A stretch of 45,141 bases of DNA from JBKSMP01 sp964582055 (GCA_964582055.1 CAZOPT010000003.1:1-45141); one strand, 5' to 3'. Positions 16,225 to 25,020 are shown, counted from the first letter of the stretch. A program made the numbers and translations. Notes: generated from the sequence alone by a model not told the origin.

Positions 16225-17334
16225 ATGTTAAAAGTAGGAATTGTTGGGTTACCAAATGTTGGGAAAAGTACTCTATTTAATGCGGTTACAAGAACACATA
16301 AAGCGGAAGCGGCGAACTACCCCTTTTGTACCATTGAACCGAATGTGGGGATTGTAGAAGTCCCTGATGAGCGTTTGCAAGTGCTTGAAAAATTGGTGCG
16401 GGCGCAAAAAATAGTACCTGCGGCTATTGAATTTGTAGATATTGCTGGTCTTGTAAAAGGGGCTTATAAAGGTGAAGGGCTCGGAAATCAATTTTTGGCC
16501 AATATTCGCGAAGTAGATGCGATTATTCAAGTTGTTCGTTGTTTTGATGATGAAGATATTTTGCATAATATGGGTAGCGTAGATCCTGTACGAGACATCG
16601 ATGTAATACGTACAGAGCTTTTATTGGCGGATGTTCAATCGGTCGAGCAGCAAGTAGAACGTTGGGCTAAAAAAGTAAAATCTGCAGATAAAGAAGCGCT
16701 TGCAATGTACAACTTATTAAAGCGTCTTTGTGAGCATCTGAATCAAGGAAAACCGGCCAATACGTTTGTGGTTGAAGATGACGATACAATACGTATGAAA
16801 ACTTTATGTTTGCTCACCCAAAAACCGGTTGTATATGTATGTAATGTGTCCGAAAGTGATTTGCAAGATCCTGGAAAAAATCCTTACGTACAAGTCGTTC
16901 GAGCTTATTTAGAGCAAGTAGAGGAGTCTTTATATTGTTGTTTATCGGCTAAATTGGAAGCAGAATTGGCGGATTTATCAACTGAAGATGCGGCGGAATA
17001 TTTACAAACGCTTAATTTAAAAGATAGTGGGGTTAATCATCTTATAGAAACCGCCTATCGATTGTTAGGACTAGCTTCTTATTTTACGGCAGGTGTTCAA
17101 GAAGTGCGTGCTTGGACATTTAAATTAGGTATGAAGGCGCCTGAATGTGCAGGTATCATTCATACCGATTTTCAACGAGGATTCATAAAAGCAGAAGTTG
17201 TAAGTTATGATGATTTTGTAAAATATGGTGGTTTTTTAGGTGCTCGAGAAAAGGGAAAAGTACGCTTAGAAGGTAAAGAGTATGTTTTTAAAGAAGGGGA
17301 TGTGACTTTATTTAAATTTAATGTTACAAAATAG
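16225..17334 (+). CDS. ychF: Redox-regulated ATPase YchF (Obg family)
   Basis: This 369-residue translation-associated P-loop NTPase has the G1 loop GLPNVGKSTLF at about residues 8-18 and G3 within DIAGLVKGAYKGEGLGN. In place of the GTP-specific NKxD it carries the YchF-type NVSE (VCNVSESDL), which explains ATP preference. A helical insertion spans about residues 130-200, and a C-terminal TGS domain has the conserved ending TDFQRGFIKAEVVSYDDFV...GKVRLEGKEYVFKEGDV. The length matches the family. The gene ends 39 bases before gspG. That spacer contains a good promoter, so ychF is probably transcribed separately from the T2SS operon. Confidence 0.96.
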   Translation: MLKVGIVGLPNVGKSTLFNAVTRTHKAEAANYPFCTIEPNVGIVEVPDERLQVLEKLVRAQKIVPAAIEFVDIAGLVKGAYKGEGLGNQFLANIREVDAIIQVVRCFDDEDILHNMGSVDPVRDIDVIRTELLLADVQSVEQQVERWAKKVKSADKEALAMYNLLKRLCEHLNQGKPANTFVVEDDDTIRMKTLCLLTQKPVVYVCNVSESDLQDPGKNPYVQVVRAYLEQVEESLYCCLSAKLEAELADLSTEDAAEYLQTLNLKDSGVNHLIETAYRLLGLASYFTAGVQEVRAWTFKLGMKAPECAGIIHTDFQRGFIKAEVVSYDDFVKYGGFLGAREKGKVRLEGKEYVFKEGDVTLFKFNVTK

Positions 17335-17338
17335 AAAC

Positions 17339-17367
17339 TTGATTTTAAAAATAAAATAAATTACAAT
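17339..17367 (+). promoter_or_regulatory. Candidate sigma-70-type promoter of the T2SS operon
   Basis: TTGATT (17339-17344), a 17-base spacer and TACAAT (17362-17367) lie directly before gspG. The predicted transcription start falls at about 17374, the A of the gspG ATG, so the message may have no or almost no leader. No Shine-Dalgarno precedes gspG, which agrees with that. Confidence 0.5.
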
Positions 17368-17373
17368 ACAATT

Positions 17374-17820
17374 ATGATAAGTAATAGATATAAGAACAAT
17401 CGTGGTTTTTCTCTGGTTGAAATATTAGTGGCTTTGGCTTTAATGGGAATGATTTTGGGGTTGGTTATTGTTAATTCCGAATCTATTTTTGGAGGAGGTC
17501 AGAAAAAGGTTGCGAAGTTGTTTGTTTCTAAAACAATTGATGTACCTTTGATGGCTTACAGAGCTCATGTTGGGAATTATCCTACAACGGAGGAAGGTTT
17601 AATAGCATTATTAAAGGCTCCTATGGGTAAGTCAAGTCGTTGGCAAGGTCCTTATATTAAAGATCGTGAAGGTTTGGTAGATCCTTGGGGAAATCCTTAT
17701 CAATATCGTTACCCGGGTGCTCATAATCGTAATAGTTATGATGTATGGTCCATGGGACCTGGTGGGCAAAGTGGTGACGATGATGATATTGGGAATTGGG
17801 ATGATAATGACCAAGAATAA
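17374..17820 (+). CDS. gspG: Type II secretion major pseudopilin GspG
   Basis: This 148-residue protein has the prepilin cleavage site RG|FSLVEILVALALMGM with Glu at +5, then the GspG signature fold. Typical features are MAYRAHVGNYPTTEEGLIALL, WQGPYIKDREGLVDPWGNPYQY and the calcium-binding C-terminal loop DVWSMGPGGQSGDDDDIGNW. It should assemble into the pseudopilus that acts as the piston of the T2SS in the periplasm after processing by a prepilin peptidase (not in this window). It is the first gene of an operon of eleven genes. No anomaly was seen. It is followed after 18 bases by gspH. Confidence 0.95.
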   Translation: MISNRYKNNRGFSLVEILVALALMGMILGLVIVNSESIFGGGQKKVAKLFVSKTIDVPLMAYRAHVGNYPTTEEGLIALLKAPMGKSSRWQGPYIKDREGLVDPWGNPYQYRYPGAHNRNSYDVWSMGPGGQSGDDDDIGNWDDNDQE

Positions 17821-17838
17821 ATCTAACTTATTTTAAAT

Positions 17839-18333
17839 GTGTCGAATAAGACGTATAGATCTTTGGGATTTTCTTTAATAGAATTACTCCTGGTTGTAGC
17901 ATTGATTGGATTGATTTCTACTGTTTGTGTTATCCATTTTGATACACTACAATCTGTGTTTTCAGGAGAATCCATGCGTCCTATAGATATTTTAAAGAGA
18001 ACAATTGCTCAAGGGCGTTTATGGTCTTCCCAAAGATGTTGTGAGATTTATGTCGAATGTCGAGAAACTGCATTTGCCTTAAAGGATGATACAGGTGAAG
18101 ACTTGAGTGTTGTTCCATTTGCTAATGAGGGTGATAATTGGCGTTGTAAATTTTGGGCAGGAGAATTAACTCATGATGGTTTATTAAAACCTTCGCAAGA
18201 ATCGGTAACGCAGTTTAAAATTCATCCATCGGGAATGATTACTAGTACCTTTGTCGAATTTGCTTTGGATGAAGATAAAGAACAGTATGAGATTAATACA
18301 CTTTCGGGAAATTGTATAGAAGCACAATGGTAA
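17839..18333 (+). CDS. gspH: Type II secretion minor pseudopilin GspH-like
   Basis: This 164-residue pseudopilin has a GTG start. The leader ends in LG|FSLIELLLVVALIGLIS, with Glu at +5 and a single N-terminal helix. The remaining domain is beta-rich with three cysteines (RCCEIYVEC) and ends VEFALDEDKEQYEINTLSGNC, like the C-terminal strand pattern of GspH/FimT proteins. Assignment as GspH rests on its place between gspG and gspI and on the FimT-like layout. Sequence identity within minor pseudopilins is low. The stop codon overlaps the gspI start (ATGGTAA). Confidence 0.82.
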   Translation: MSNKTYRSLGFSLIELLLVVALIGLISTVCVIHFDTLQSVFSGESMRPIDILKRTIAQGRLWSSQRCCEIYVECRETAFALKDDTGEDLSVVPFANEGDNWRCKFWAGELTHDGLLKPSQESVTQFKIHPSGMITSTFVEFALDEDKEQYEINTLSGNCIEAQW

Positions 18334-18764
18334 AGAGAAGACGATTCATCCGTGGGTTTACACTAATAGAGGTGATAATTGCACTTTCTTTATTTGCTGT
18401 TTCAGTCATGGTTTTAACACAAAGTTTTGTTAATGGATTAAGTTTAAAAGCTAGTTTGAAACATGAAAGCAAGAGACCCTTAATGTATGAAATGATACGT
18501 GCTTCTCTGTTGCAGATGAAACGTGAATCGGTTACTTCAACTCATAAGTTTTTTTATCCTGCAAGTGAAGAAGGTTTTTCGTGGCAAGGGAAGGTCGAAA
18601 CAGCTAATTGGCTTAGTTTGTTCAAAGTTATCGTAAAGGTAGATGGAGAATCAGAAGAAGAACTGTTTTGGTTGCGTCGTCCTGATTGGGTAAGTGAGTC
18701 GGAAGCTCAACTATATATGTCAGAAATTCTTAATGAATCGGAACGAGAAGATGTTAAATTATAG
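18327..18764 (+). CDS. gspI: Type II secretion minor pseudopilin GspI-like
   Basis: This protein of about 145 residues has its true start probably at the ATG at 18327, which overlaps the gspH stop by 7 bases; an upstream ATG at 18312 is inside gspH and less likely. The prepilin site is RG|FTLIEVIIALSLFAVSVMVL, with Glu at +5. The short C-terminal domain fits GspI, which is the smallest minor pseudopilin and nucleates the tip complex with GspJ and GspK. The order gspG-H-I-J-K is the classical one and supports the call. It overlaps gspJ by 14 bases. Confidence 0.83.
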   Translation: MVKRRRFIRGFTLIEVIIALSLFAVSVMVLTQSFVNGLSLKASLKHESKRPLMYEMIRASLLQMKRESVTSTHKFFYPASEEGFSWQGKVETANWLSLFKVIVKVDGESEEELFWLRRPDWVSESEAQLYMSEILNESEREDVKL

Positions 18765-19503
18765 ACGTAAGAATGCAGGTTTTACTTTGGTTGAAGTTGT
18801 CATTTCTTTGGCCTTAGGTGGCTTAATTATGACATCAGTAATGGCATTGTTTGTTGGTTTTGTACAAGCTTGGGAAAGCAAAGAGACTAAATACGATCAA
18901 TTTATTGAGCAAATTGATGGTTGTGTACGATTTCTTTCAAATGAATTGAAAACAGTAACGGTATTGCCGAAAGGGAGGGATGTGGGGAGCAGTGCTTGGC
19001 AATTAATGCGTTTGCAAGAAGCAGAATATGCTCAAGGAGAACGTATCGTTTTGGGTTGTAAGCATGTTTGTAATTTTAATATTTCTACCAAAGACACTGA
19101 AGGTATCAAATTCGTTGTCCTTATGCATACAAACGAACAGTTGATCTTTTGTTATGAAGAACCTGAAGTGGTTGCTAAGCGCATGGCAGAAGGTGTTGAA
19201 ACTTCCGGAAATGTAAAAATAAGTCGTTGGATATTAAGTCCTTATCTGAAGAAATGGAAATTTGGTCATTTCGACTTCGAAAAAGGAGTGTGGGAGTTCG
19301 CTTCAAGTTTAGAACAATATTCGCAACGATTCGCAAATAAAAAACAGCCGAGTGTTTTTCCTGATGGATTGCTTTTAACCTTTACATTCGAAGATGTAGA
19401 GGAACAAAGATTTATTTCTTTGATGAATGAAATCGATTCAAGCAAACTGGATATTAATTTTAGAAAAGGCGTAGAAAAAGGTGGGAAAAAAAGTGAAGCA
19501 TAA
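18751..19503 (+). CDS. gspJ: Type II secretion minor pseudopilin GspJ-like
   Basis: This protein of about 250 residues starts at the ATG at 18751 (MLNYRRKNAG), within the end of gspI; the longer in-frame extension from 18694 would lie inside gspI and put 27 residues before the cleavage site. The site is AG|FTLVEVVISLALGGLIMTSV, with Glu at +5. The following periplasmic domain has the length and the FLSNELKTV-type helix expected for GspJ, part of the I-J-K tip complex. The protein ends with a lysine-rich tail (EKGGKKSEA) that overlaps the start of gspK. Confidence 0.83.
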   Translation: MLNYRRKNAGFTLVEVVISLALGGLIMTSVMALFVGFVQAWESKETKYDQFIEQIDGCVRFLSNELKTVTVLPKGRDVGSSAWQLMRLQEAEYAQGERIVLGCKHVCNFNISTKDTEGIKFVVLMHTNEQLIFCYEEPEVVAKRMAEGVETSGNVKISRWILSPYLKKWKFGHFDFEKGVWEFASSLEQYSQRFANKKQPSVFPDGLLLTFTFEDVEEQRFISLMNEIDSSKLDINFRKGVEKGGKKSEA

Positions 19504-20650
19504 AACGAAAGGAGCTGTTTTAATTTTTGTTTTAGGAATGCTCATGGCACTTTCTGGGCTTGTAAGCGTGTTTATTTCAAGTGTTGTCCAAGAGGTTTTG
19601 TTAAAATTTCAGATACAAGGCAAAGGAGATCTCAAGCATTATGCGCAAAATGCATTTAATGCAGTTTGGTGTGGTTTGGAAGATGCACTTCGTAAAGATG
19701 AATTATGCAGTCCTTTACAAGGATGGAATCAAATTATTTCGTCTGTAAATTTAGGTATGCCGGATTCGGTAACGGTTGAAGTTAATGTACAAGATGAATC
19801 TAGAAAAATTCCTTTAAATTTTGCAAACCACGAACAATTAGTTGCTTTATTTAGCTTTTTTACGGAACGTTGGGATGCGCAGAATTTAATGCGTGAGTTT
19901 TCAAAATGGAAGCAGCGTAAACAAGTTGAGAGTAAGTTGTTGGAAGTGGATCATTTAAGTGGGGTTGAAAAAAAAGTTACAAACAAATCTAAAAAATCGG
20001 AAGAAAATTCAGATGAACCTAAAAAAATGTTTCCTAAAGTGTTCTTTCCAAAAGAACTTGTTGCGTTTAAACAGTTAGAAGAATTGGAGTCTTTTCGACG
20101 AATATTTTTTGCAGGTACGCAAGAAAGTAATAAGAAGTTAGAACAATTAAAGGCTTGTGCTTCTTTGTGGACCAATTGGCCTATTAATATTAATTCTGCT
20201 TCGAAAGATTTATTGGAAATTTTGTCCAAAATTATTTCTTTTGATGTAGATGCAGTAGCTAATTATTTAAATCTCGAGAATAAAGCGGAAATAAAATCAA
20301 ATTATTACAAGAATTTAGATGAATTTAAAAAATTAGGCCATGGAACATTAGCATCCAGCATGAATCTTGCTTCAAAAGATAATACGACTCAAGACTTTAT
20401 AAAAAAAGAAAAAAAAGGAAAGGTTAATGAAAAGGCTAAGAATTTACTTTGTACTCAAGCGCAGGTTTTGCAAGTGGATATTGTTATTCGACAAGCGGAT
20501 ATCGTTTATCACTTGTTTGGATTATTTAAAGTGGAACACAACAAGGACGTTAATCGTAAACAATTAAAAACAAAGGGCATAAATAACAGTAAAGAATTCA
20601 TAGAAAGAAAACTTACGCTGTTAGCTTTATCAGAAAATCCGTTACAATGA
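19493..20650 (+). CDS. gspK: Type II secretion minor pseudopilin GspK-like
   Basis: This protein of about 385 residues uses a GTG start at 19493 with GGTGG eight bases upstream; an earlier GTG at 19481 is also possible. The N-terminus KG|AVLIFVLGMLMALSGLVSVF is a prepilin-like helix without Glu at +5, as is usual for GspK. The large domain includes NINSASKDLLEIL (helix-hairpin-like T2SSK segment) and a lysine-rich insertion around residues 155-180 (KKVTNKSKKSEENSDEPKK). GspK caps the pseudopilus tip. Its stop overlaps the gspL start (ATGA). Confidence 0.8.
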   Translation: MKHKTKGAVLIFVLGMLMALSGLVSVFISSVVQEVLLKFQIQGKGDLKHYAQNAFNAVWCGLEDALRKDELCSPLQGWNQIISSVNLGMPDSVTVEVNVQDESRKIPLNFANHEQLVALFSFFTERWDAQNLMREFSKWKQRKQVESKLLEVDHLSGVEKKVTNKSKKSEENSDEPKKMFPKVFFPKELVAFKQLEELESFRRIFFAGTQESNKKLEQLKACASLWTNWPININSASKDLLEILSKIISFDVDAVANYLNLENKAEIKSNYYKNLDEFKKLGHGTLASSMNLASKDNTTQDFIKKEKKGKVNEKAKNLLCTQAQVLQVDIVIRQADIVYHLFGLFKVEHNKDVNRKQLKTKGINNSKEFIERKLTLLALSENPLQ

Positions 20651-21801
20651 TGAGTGAGAATATAGAGAAACCAGAAAACGAAATGTCCGTTGAGTCCACA
20701 TTGGATATTGTTGGGAATTTTTTATTTATTCCGGATTCATTTTTCATTTTCAAAGCGTTTGATGTGGAATCGGGAACTGCGAGTAAAAAAATTTTAGATA
20801 CGGCATTTAATCAAATTGTTGAGCAAGCTCCATTGCCTATAGAACAGTTGATGTGGGGTATTGTCCCAATTGATGAAGAAATGGGGCAATGGCTTTGGTA
20901 TGCGGGCTTAAAAGACAGAATACAAAGTTTCATTGGAGATATCGAAGACAAGCATTTGCTGCCTTATGGTGCCTTAGGTGTTTTACTTGCAAAGAAGGCA
21001 GAATGTTGTATGTTTGTTGCACATAATCATATTTCTGTCATTGTTGATAAGAAGCCTATGCATTTTTTAACGGAAGAAGCAAATGATTTTTCATTTGTGC
21101 AAGGCTTGCTGTTGGAAGAACAAAAGCAACTTCCTTTACGTCGTATTTCTTTAGAAAATATAAAAGAAACAACAACATACGATTATGCTTTAACTCTTCT
21201 TTCACAAGTGCTTGATGGAACTGAGGAAAAACAAGAGGTAGATGTGTTAGAGTCGCATTTGTGGCTGGCAGATATTCGCGATAAGGAAGTATTGACGCAT
21301 TTAAAATCGCAACAAAAGTGGACACGTATCTCTAATATAGGTGTTAAATTGGGTGTGATGGTGTTTACTTGTGTTTTAAGTTTGCAACTTATTTTGGGAT
21401 TGGGATTTTCACTTTTCCATGGTAAAGAGCGTAAGTATAAGCGTTTACAACCTATTGCTAGAAAAGTTGAAAACAAAGATTTGTTAATTGGGCAAATGCA
21501 GACGATTATGACTCAAGAATTACGTCCTTTTGAATTATTAGGGTTGTTGAATGAGTTACGACCCAAAACCATTTATTTTTCTTCTGCAACGATCGATAAT
21601 ATTCACAATATTATTGTAGAAGCAGTTGCTGAGAATGCAAAGGATGTGGATACCTATGCGCGTGTATTAAAGGAGAGTGGACGTTTTTTGGAAGTTAATA
21701 TTGATAATATTAATGCATCTTATCAAGGTACGAAATTTAAGTTATCTTGTGATTTCAAGGAACAAAGAGCTGATCATCCATTTCGTGAGGAAGGAGATTA
21801 A
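20647..21801 (+). CDS. gspL: GspL/PilN-like inner-membrane assembly protein
   Basis: This 384-residue bitopic protein has a cytoplasmic part (about residues 1-228), one membrane helix (about 232-255, GVKLGVMVFTCVLSLQLILGL), and a periplasmic part whose segment RPFELLGLLNELRPKTIYFSSATIDN...VDTYARVLKESGRF resembles PilN/GspL ferredoxin-like domains. In the T2SS, GspL binds the ATPase GspE on the cytoplasmic side and GspM in the periplasm. No clear actin-like ATPase motifs remain in the N-terminal part, as in other divergent GspL proteins. The call depends mainly on position between gspK and the gspM-like gene and on topology. Confidence 0.72.
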   Translation: MMSENIEKPENEMSVESTLDIVGNFLFIPDSFFIFKAFDVESGTASKKILDTAFNQIVEQAPLPIEQLMWGIVPIDEEMGQWLWYAGLKDRIQSFIGDIEDKHLLPYGALGVLLAKKAECCMFVAHNHISVIVDKKPMHFLTEEANDFSFVQGLLLEEQKQLPLRRISLENIKETTTYDYALTLLSQVLDGTEEKQEVDVLESHLWLADIRDKEVLTHLKSQQKWTRISNIGVKLGVMVFTCVLSLQLILGLGFSLFHGKERKYKRLQPIARKVENKDLLIGQMQTIMTQELRPFELLGLLNELRPKTIYFSSATIDNIHNIIVEAVAENAKDVDTYARVLKESGRFLEVNIDNINASYQGTKFKLSCDFKEQRADHPFREEGD

Positions 21802-21804
21802 ATT

Positions 21805-22362
21805 ATGAAAGCTTTTATAGAAAAATTACAGTCTCGATTTAACCGGTTTAATTGCCGAGAAAAAGTGTTTCTATTATTATTTATTTGGGCATTAAATGTT
21901 GTTTTCATTGACTTATGCATCAAGCAGATGAAAACATTAACATACTGTTTTAAGGTTATTAATGCTAAAATTAATAATTGTCAGCATTGGATAGACAGTA
22001 CGGTTCATGTAAACGATGAATTTGATATCATGATGAAAATTATGGATCCAGAAAAAACCTATTCAGGTGCTGCTTTTGCTGGAGAAATTGAAACTGCTGT
22101 TCGTGAAAATGGGATTAATTATTCTATGTCTTCGCCCAAAACGCGGCAAGGAGAAATCTTTGATGCCCATACCTTGCAACTGCATTGTACAAATGTTTCA
22201 TTGCAGCGTTTGATCGCTTTTGAGGATGCTATTTATCAAAAAAAACCTTATCTTAGCATGGAAAAAGTAAAAATACATGCCAATTTATTTAACCCAGAAT
22301 TGCTCGAAGTCGATTTTTCTTTGAGTGCATTACAACTAAAGGATTTAAGAAATGAAAACTAA
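21805..22362 (+). CDS. gspM: GspM/PilO-like inner-membrane protein
   Basis: This 185-residue protein has a short cytoplasmic N-terminus, one membrane helix at about residues 21-38 (VFLLLFIWALNVVFIDLCI), then a periplasmic domain of GspM/PilO size with the pattern GEIETAVRENGINYSMSSPKTRQG. It is expected to pair with the GspL-like protein in the inner-membrane platform. The gene starts three bases after gspL and overlaps the secretin gene by 11 bases. Sequence similarity in this family is always weak, so the assignment is from topology and order. Confidence 0.7.
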   Translation: MKAFIEKLQSRFNRFNCREKVFLLLFIWALNVVFIDLCIKQMKTLTYCFKVINAKINNCQHWIDSTVHVNDEFDIMMKIMDPEKTYSGAAFAGEIETAVRENGINYSMSSPKTRQGEIFDAHTLQLHCTNVSLQRLIAFEDAIYQKKPYLSMEKVKIHANLFNPELLEVDFSLSALQLKDLRNEN

Positions 22363-24457
22363 AATTATGAATTTTAAAAATGTAAAACCCTTTGCTATTA
22401 CTACTGCATTAATTGGTAGCTCCTTATTCGGATATTGGGTTTTTGGAGCGGATGAAAATCCTTCTTCTACTGCTGATTATAATGTGGCTACATTAGAACT
22501 TAATGAAAATGAGTTTGAGACGTCAAATATTACTACGGAGCCTATATTTATAGATTCGTTAACCTTAGTGAATGAGTCTTTGGAACAGACTTTGTCGCTG
22601 TTGGGACAATGGACGAATAAAATTTTAGTGCCAAGCAGCAATTTGCCAAAGGCTTCGATTAATCTCGACATTCAAGTACCTTTAACACGTTCAGAAGCCA
22701 TAGCGGTATTAAAAAGTGCTTTGACAGCTAATGGTGTTGCAGTAACACCGATGGGAGAAAAAGCTTTGCGTGTTATTCCTTCGAATCGTGCCAAAAGTAG
22801 TAGTCCTGCTCTTAAGGATAGAGCACTATTGAGTACTTTGCCAGGAAGCCAAGAAATTTGTTCTACGCTTTATCGTCTTAACAATCTAACAGCTCGAGAA
22901 GCAGCACGTATCGTTACGCCTTGGGTGACACCATTGACTTCTTCAGTTGTTACTTTAGATAAAGCTAATAGTTTGTTGATAACCGATGTTTTGAGTAATT
23001 TGCAACAACTCGATGTTATTTTGAAAAATATTGATAAAGTAGGTGATATTCAAGAAGCTATTTTGTTCTTTGACGTAAAAAATATTAGTGCAGAAGAAAT
23101 GAAAAAGAATTTTGAGGAACTTCAAAAAGGTGCCTTAAAATGTTACTTGTTGGGAAATACCAGTTTTGCTGCAGATAAACACACTAATTTGTTTATTGCA
23201 GTTACTCCAAAAGGTAATGAAGCACTTATTCGGCAATTTGTTGCTAAATTTGATGTTAATGTCGATTCGCTTACACAACATCATGTATTTAAAATACAAC
23301 ATGGTTCTTGTAGAGAAATGACAGATATTATCAAAAAACTTATGCAACAACAGCAACAAACTAATCGTGAGCATGGCAATACGGCAAATATGCCTAATGC
23401 AAACACTCAGAAAGATTCTTTTAGTTCACAACTTAGCATTGAATGTGATGAACGTATGAATGCGATTGTTGCTTATGGAACACCTTCAGACATTCGCCAA
23501 ATTCAAAATTTGGTTGATCAATTGGATGTTGTTTTGCCACAAGTTCGTATAGAGATTATTATTGCAGAAGTTAAGTTAACGAAAGGCCAAGCAAGTGGTT
23601 TGGAAAACTTTACATATGCGTTAACGAGTGGTAGTAAAGATCATAAGTTAACTACACAAGCTGCGAGTATACCTGGAGGAACAGCAGCCTTTAGCATTAA
23701 TCGATTAAACTTCCCAAAATTTGGAATGGAAACTGCTTTGAATGTTGCTAAAACCGATTCTAATGTTTCGATTTTATCTTCGCCAACTTTACTTACAACT
23801 CATGCGCGCGAAGCTTCTTTAAAGATTACAGAAACACGTCCTTATATGACAGGTACAAAAACCAAAATAGGTAGTGGTACTGATCCAGATATTAACGATA
23901 ATACCTATGAGCGAGTAGATGCAGGTATTGAATTAACTGTAAAGCCATTAATTGGTACAAACGGTGTTGTTCAATTAGAAATTGGTCAAAAAGTTGATAA
24001 TTTCGCAACAAATCCAACAGGAGCTAATATGCCTTACATCAATCGTCGTGAAGCGAAATCTTTTATTTCAGTTCGTTCTGGAGAAATGATTGTTTTGGGT
24101 GGGTTAAAGCAAAAGGAAATTACGGATCAAAAGAAAAGAATGTTTATTTTTGGAAATATACCATTGTTAGGAGATGCTCTTTTCTCAAGTAAATCAAAAG
24201 CAGAAGAAGTGCGTGAATTGATTATCTTTATCCGTCCTTATGTTTTAGCTGATTTAGATACGGCAAAAGAAAATTCGGATGAATATAAAGCAGATCTCGA
24301 AAAGATTACTCAAGAAGAAGTTAATAACTATATACAAACAGGACAATTTTTGAAGCGCGATATTTTTGAAACGAAAAAGCGCAGAAAGAATGCCCAAATT
24401 CAACGTCCGACCTTACATGGCAAACGTATGCAATTAAAGGAAAATTCAAAAAAATAA
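22352..24457 (+). CDS. gspD: Type II secretion outer-membrane secretin GspD
   Basis: This 701-residue secretin forms the outer-membrane channel. An N-terminal signal segment (about residues 13-33) is followed by an N0-like domain (SLEQTLSLLGQWTNKILVPS, residues about 70-150) and N1-N3 repeats (LNNLTAREAARIVTPWV; FDVKNISAEEMKKNFEEL; FKIQHGSCREMTDIIKKLM). The secretin domain runs from about residue 395 (VRIEIIIAEVKL) to about 635, including SNVSILSSPTLLTTHAREASLKI and SGEMIVLGGLKQKE. A basic tail of about 60 residues follows (KKRRKNAQIQRPTLHGKRM), which may take the place of an S-domain for pilotin binding. The linker QQQQQTNREHGNTANMPN (about 330-350) is family-typical for N3. All hallmarks are intact. 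Confidence 0.93.
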   Translation: MKTKIMNFKNVKPFAITTALIGSSLFGYWVFGADENPSSTADYNVATLELNENEFETSNITTEPIFIDSLTLVNESLEQTLSLLGQWTNKILVPSSNLPKASINLDIQVPLTRSEAIAVLKSALTANGVAVTPMGEKALRVIPSNRAKSSSPALKDRALLSTLPGSQEICSTLYRLNNLTAREAARIVTPWVTPLTSSVVTLDKANSLLITDVLSNLQQLDVILKNIDKVGDIQEAILFFDVKNISAEEMKKNFEELQKGALKCYLLGNTSFAADKHTNLFIAVTPKGNEALIRQFVAKFDVNVDSLTQHHVFKIQHGSCREMTDIIKKLMQQQQQTNREHGNTANMPNANTQKDSFSSQLSIECDERMNAIVAYGTPSDIRQIQNLVDQLDVVLPQVRIEIIIAEVKLTKGQASGLENFTYALTSGSKDHKLTTQAASIPGGTAAFSINRLNFPKFGMETALNVAKTDSNVSILSSPTLLTTHAREASLKITETRPYMTGTKTKIGSGTDPDINDNTYERVDAGIELTVKPLIGTNGVVQLEIGQKVDNFATNPTGANMPYINRREAKSFISVRSGEMIVLGGLKQKEITDQKKRMFIFGNIPLLGDALFSSKSKAEEVRELIIFIRPYVLADLDTAKENSDEYKADLEKITQEEVNNYIQTGQFLKRDIFETKKRRKNAQIQRPTLHGKRMQLKENSKK

Positions 24458-24461
24458 GCAT

Positions 24462-25007
24462 ATGAGATTTAAAATTGTTCGATTAGGTGCAGGGTTGCTT
24501 GTAAGCACCTTGCTTTGGGGAGAAGATACTGAAAGTTTGGAAGCAGATTTTGAAGGAGAAGAAGTTGAAACAGTTGCCGATACTGCAGTTGATGTCATAA
24601 AAGACAAAAAAAATTATTCAGCGTCTTTAATTAAAAATTCACCATTTATTCCTTTTAAATCAAGTAAAGATGCCTTTTCATCAGTAGAAAGTTCAGATTT
24701 GGAATTTTTAAGTGTTGTTAATTATGCGACATCGAAGTATTCGTTTTGCTTGAAGGATAAACATTCTGGAAGAAGTTTTTGGCTTCATTCTGATAATAGC
24801 GACGAGAATGACTATGGAGTTACTTTTTATCAATATGATCCTACAGAAAAAATTTTAGTGGTTGAGAATGATGAGGGCGAACTCATTAGTGTGGTTCAAC
24901 AAAAGCCGAAATTAAGCCCATCAAGTGGATCAGGTTCTTGGGGTAACGATTCTTATTCGGAATTATTAAGAAGCCTCGAAGACGATGATGATGACGATGA
25001 AGATTAA
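24462..25007 (+). CDS. Small acidic exported protein in the GspC/PilP position of the T2SS operon
   Basis: This 181-residue protein has a probable signal peptide (MRFKIVRLGAGLLVSTLLWG), an acidic linker, a compact domain at about residues 78-145, and a tail of consecutive Asp/Glu (DDDDDDED). The central domain (LEFLSVVNYATSKYSFCLKDKHSGRSFWLHSD...EKILVVENDEGEL) has the alternating strand pattern of small beta-domains like PilP/GspC homology regions. No GspC gene is otherwise visible. Its position between the secretin and gspE makes a role in linking the platform to the secretin attractive. There is no membrane anchor after signal cleavage and no PDZ domain. It is not recognisable as GspC by sequence, so the function is inference. 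Confidence 0.6.
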   Translation: MRFKIVRLGAGLLVSTLLWGEDTESLEADFEGEEVETVADTAVDVIKDKKNYSASLIKNSPFIPFKSSKDAFSSVESSDLEFLSVVNYATSKYSFCLKDKHSGRSFWLHSDNSDENDYGVTFYQYDPTEKILVVENDEGELISVVQQKPKLSPSSGSGSWGNDSYSELLRSLEDDDDDDED

Positions 25008-25020
25008 TAGGAGGTAGATA

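Noticed and set aside
18694..18750. Upstream extension of gspJ
   Set aside because: It lies inside gspI and would put an overly long leader before the prepilin cleavage site.
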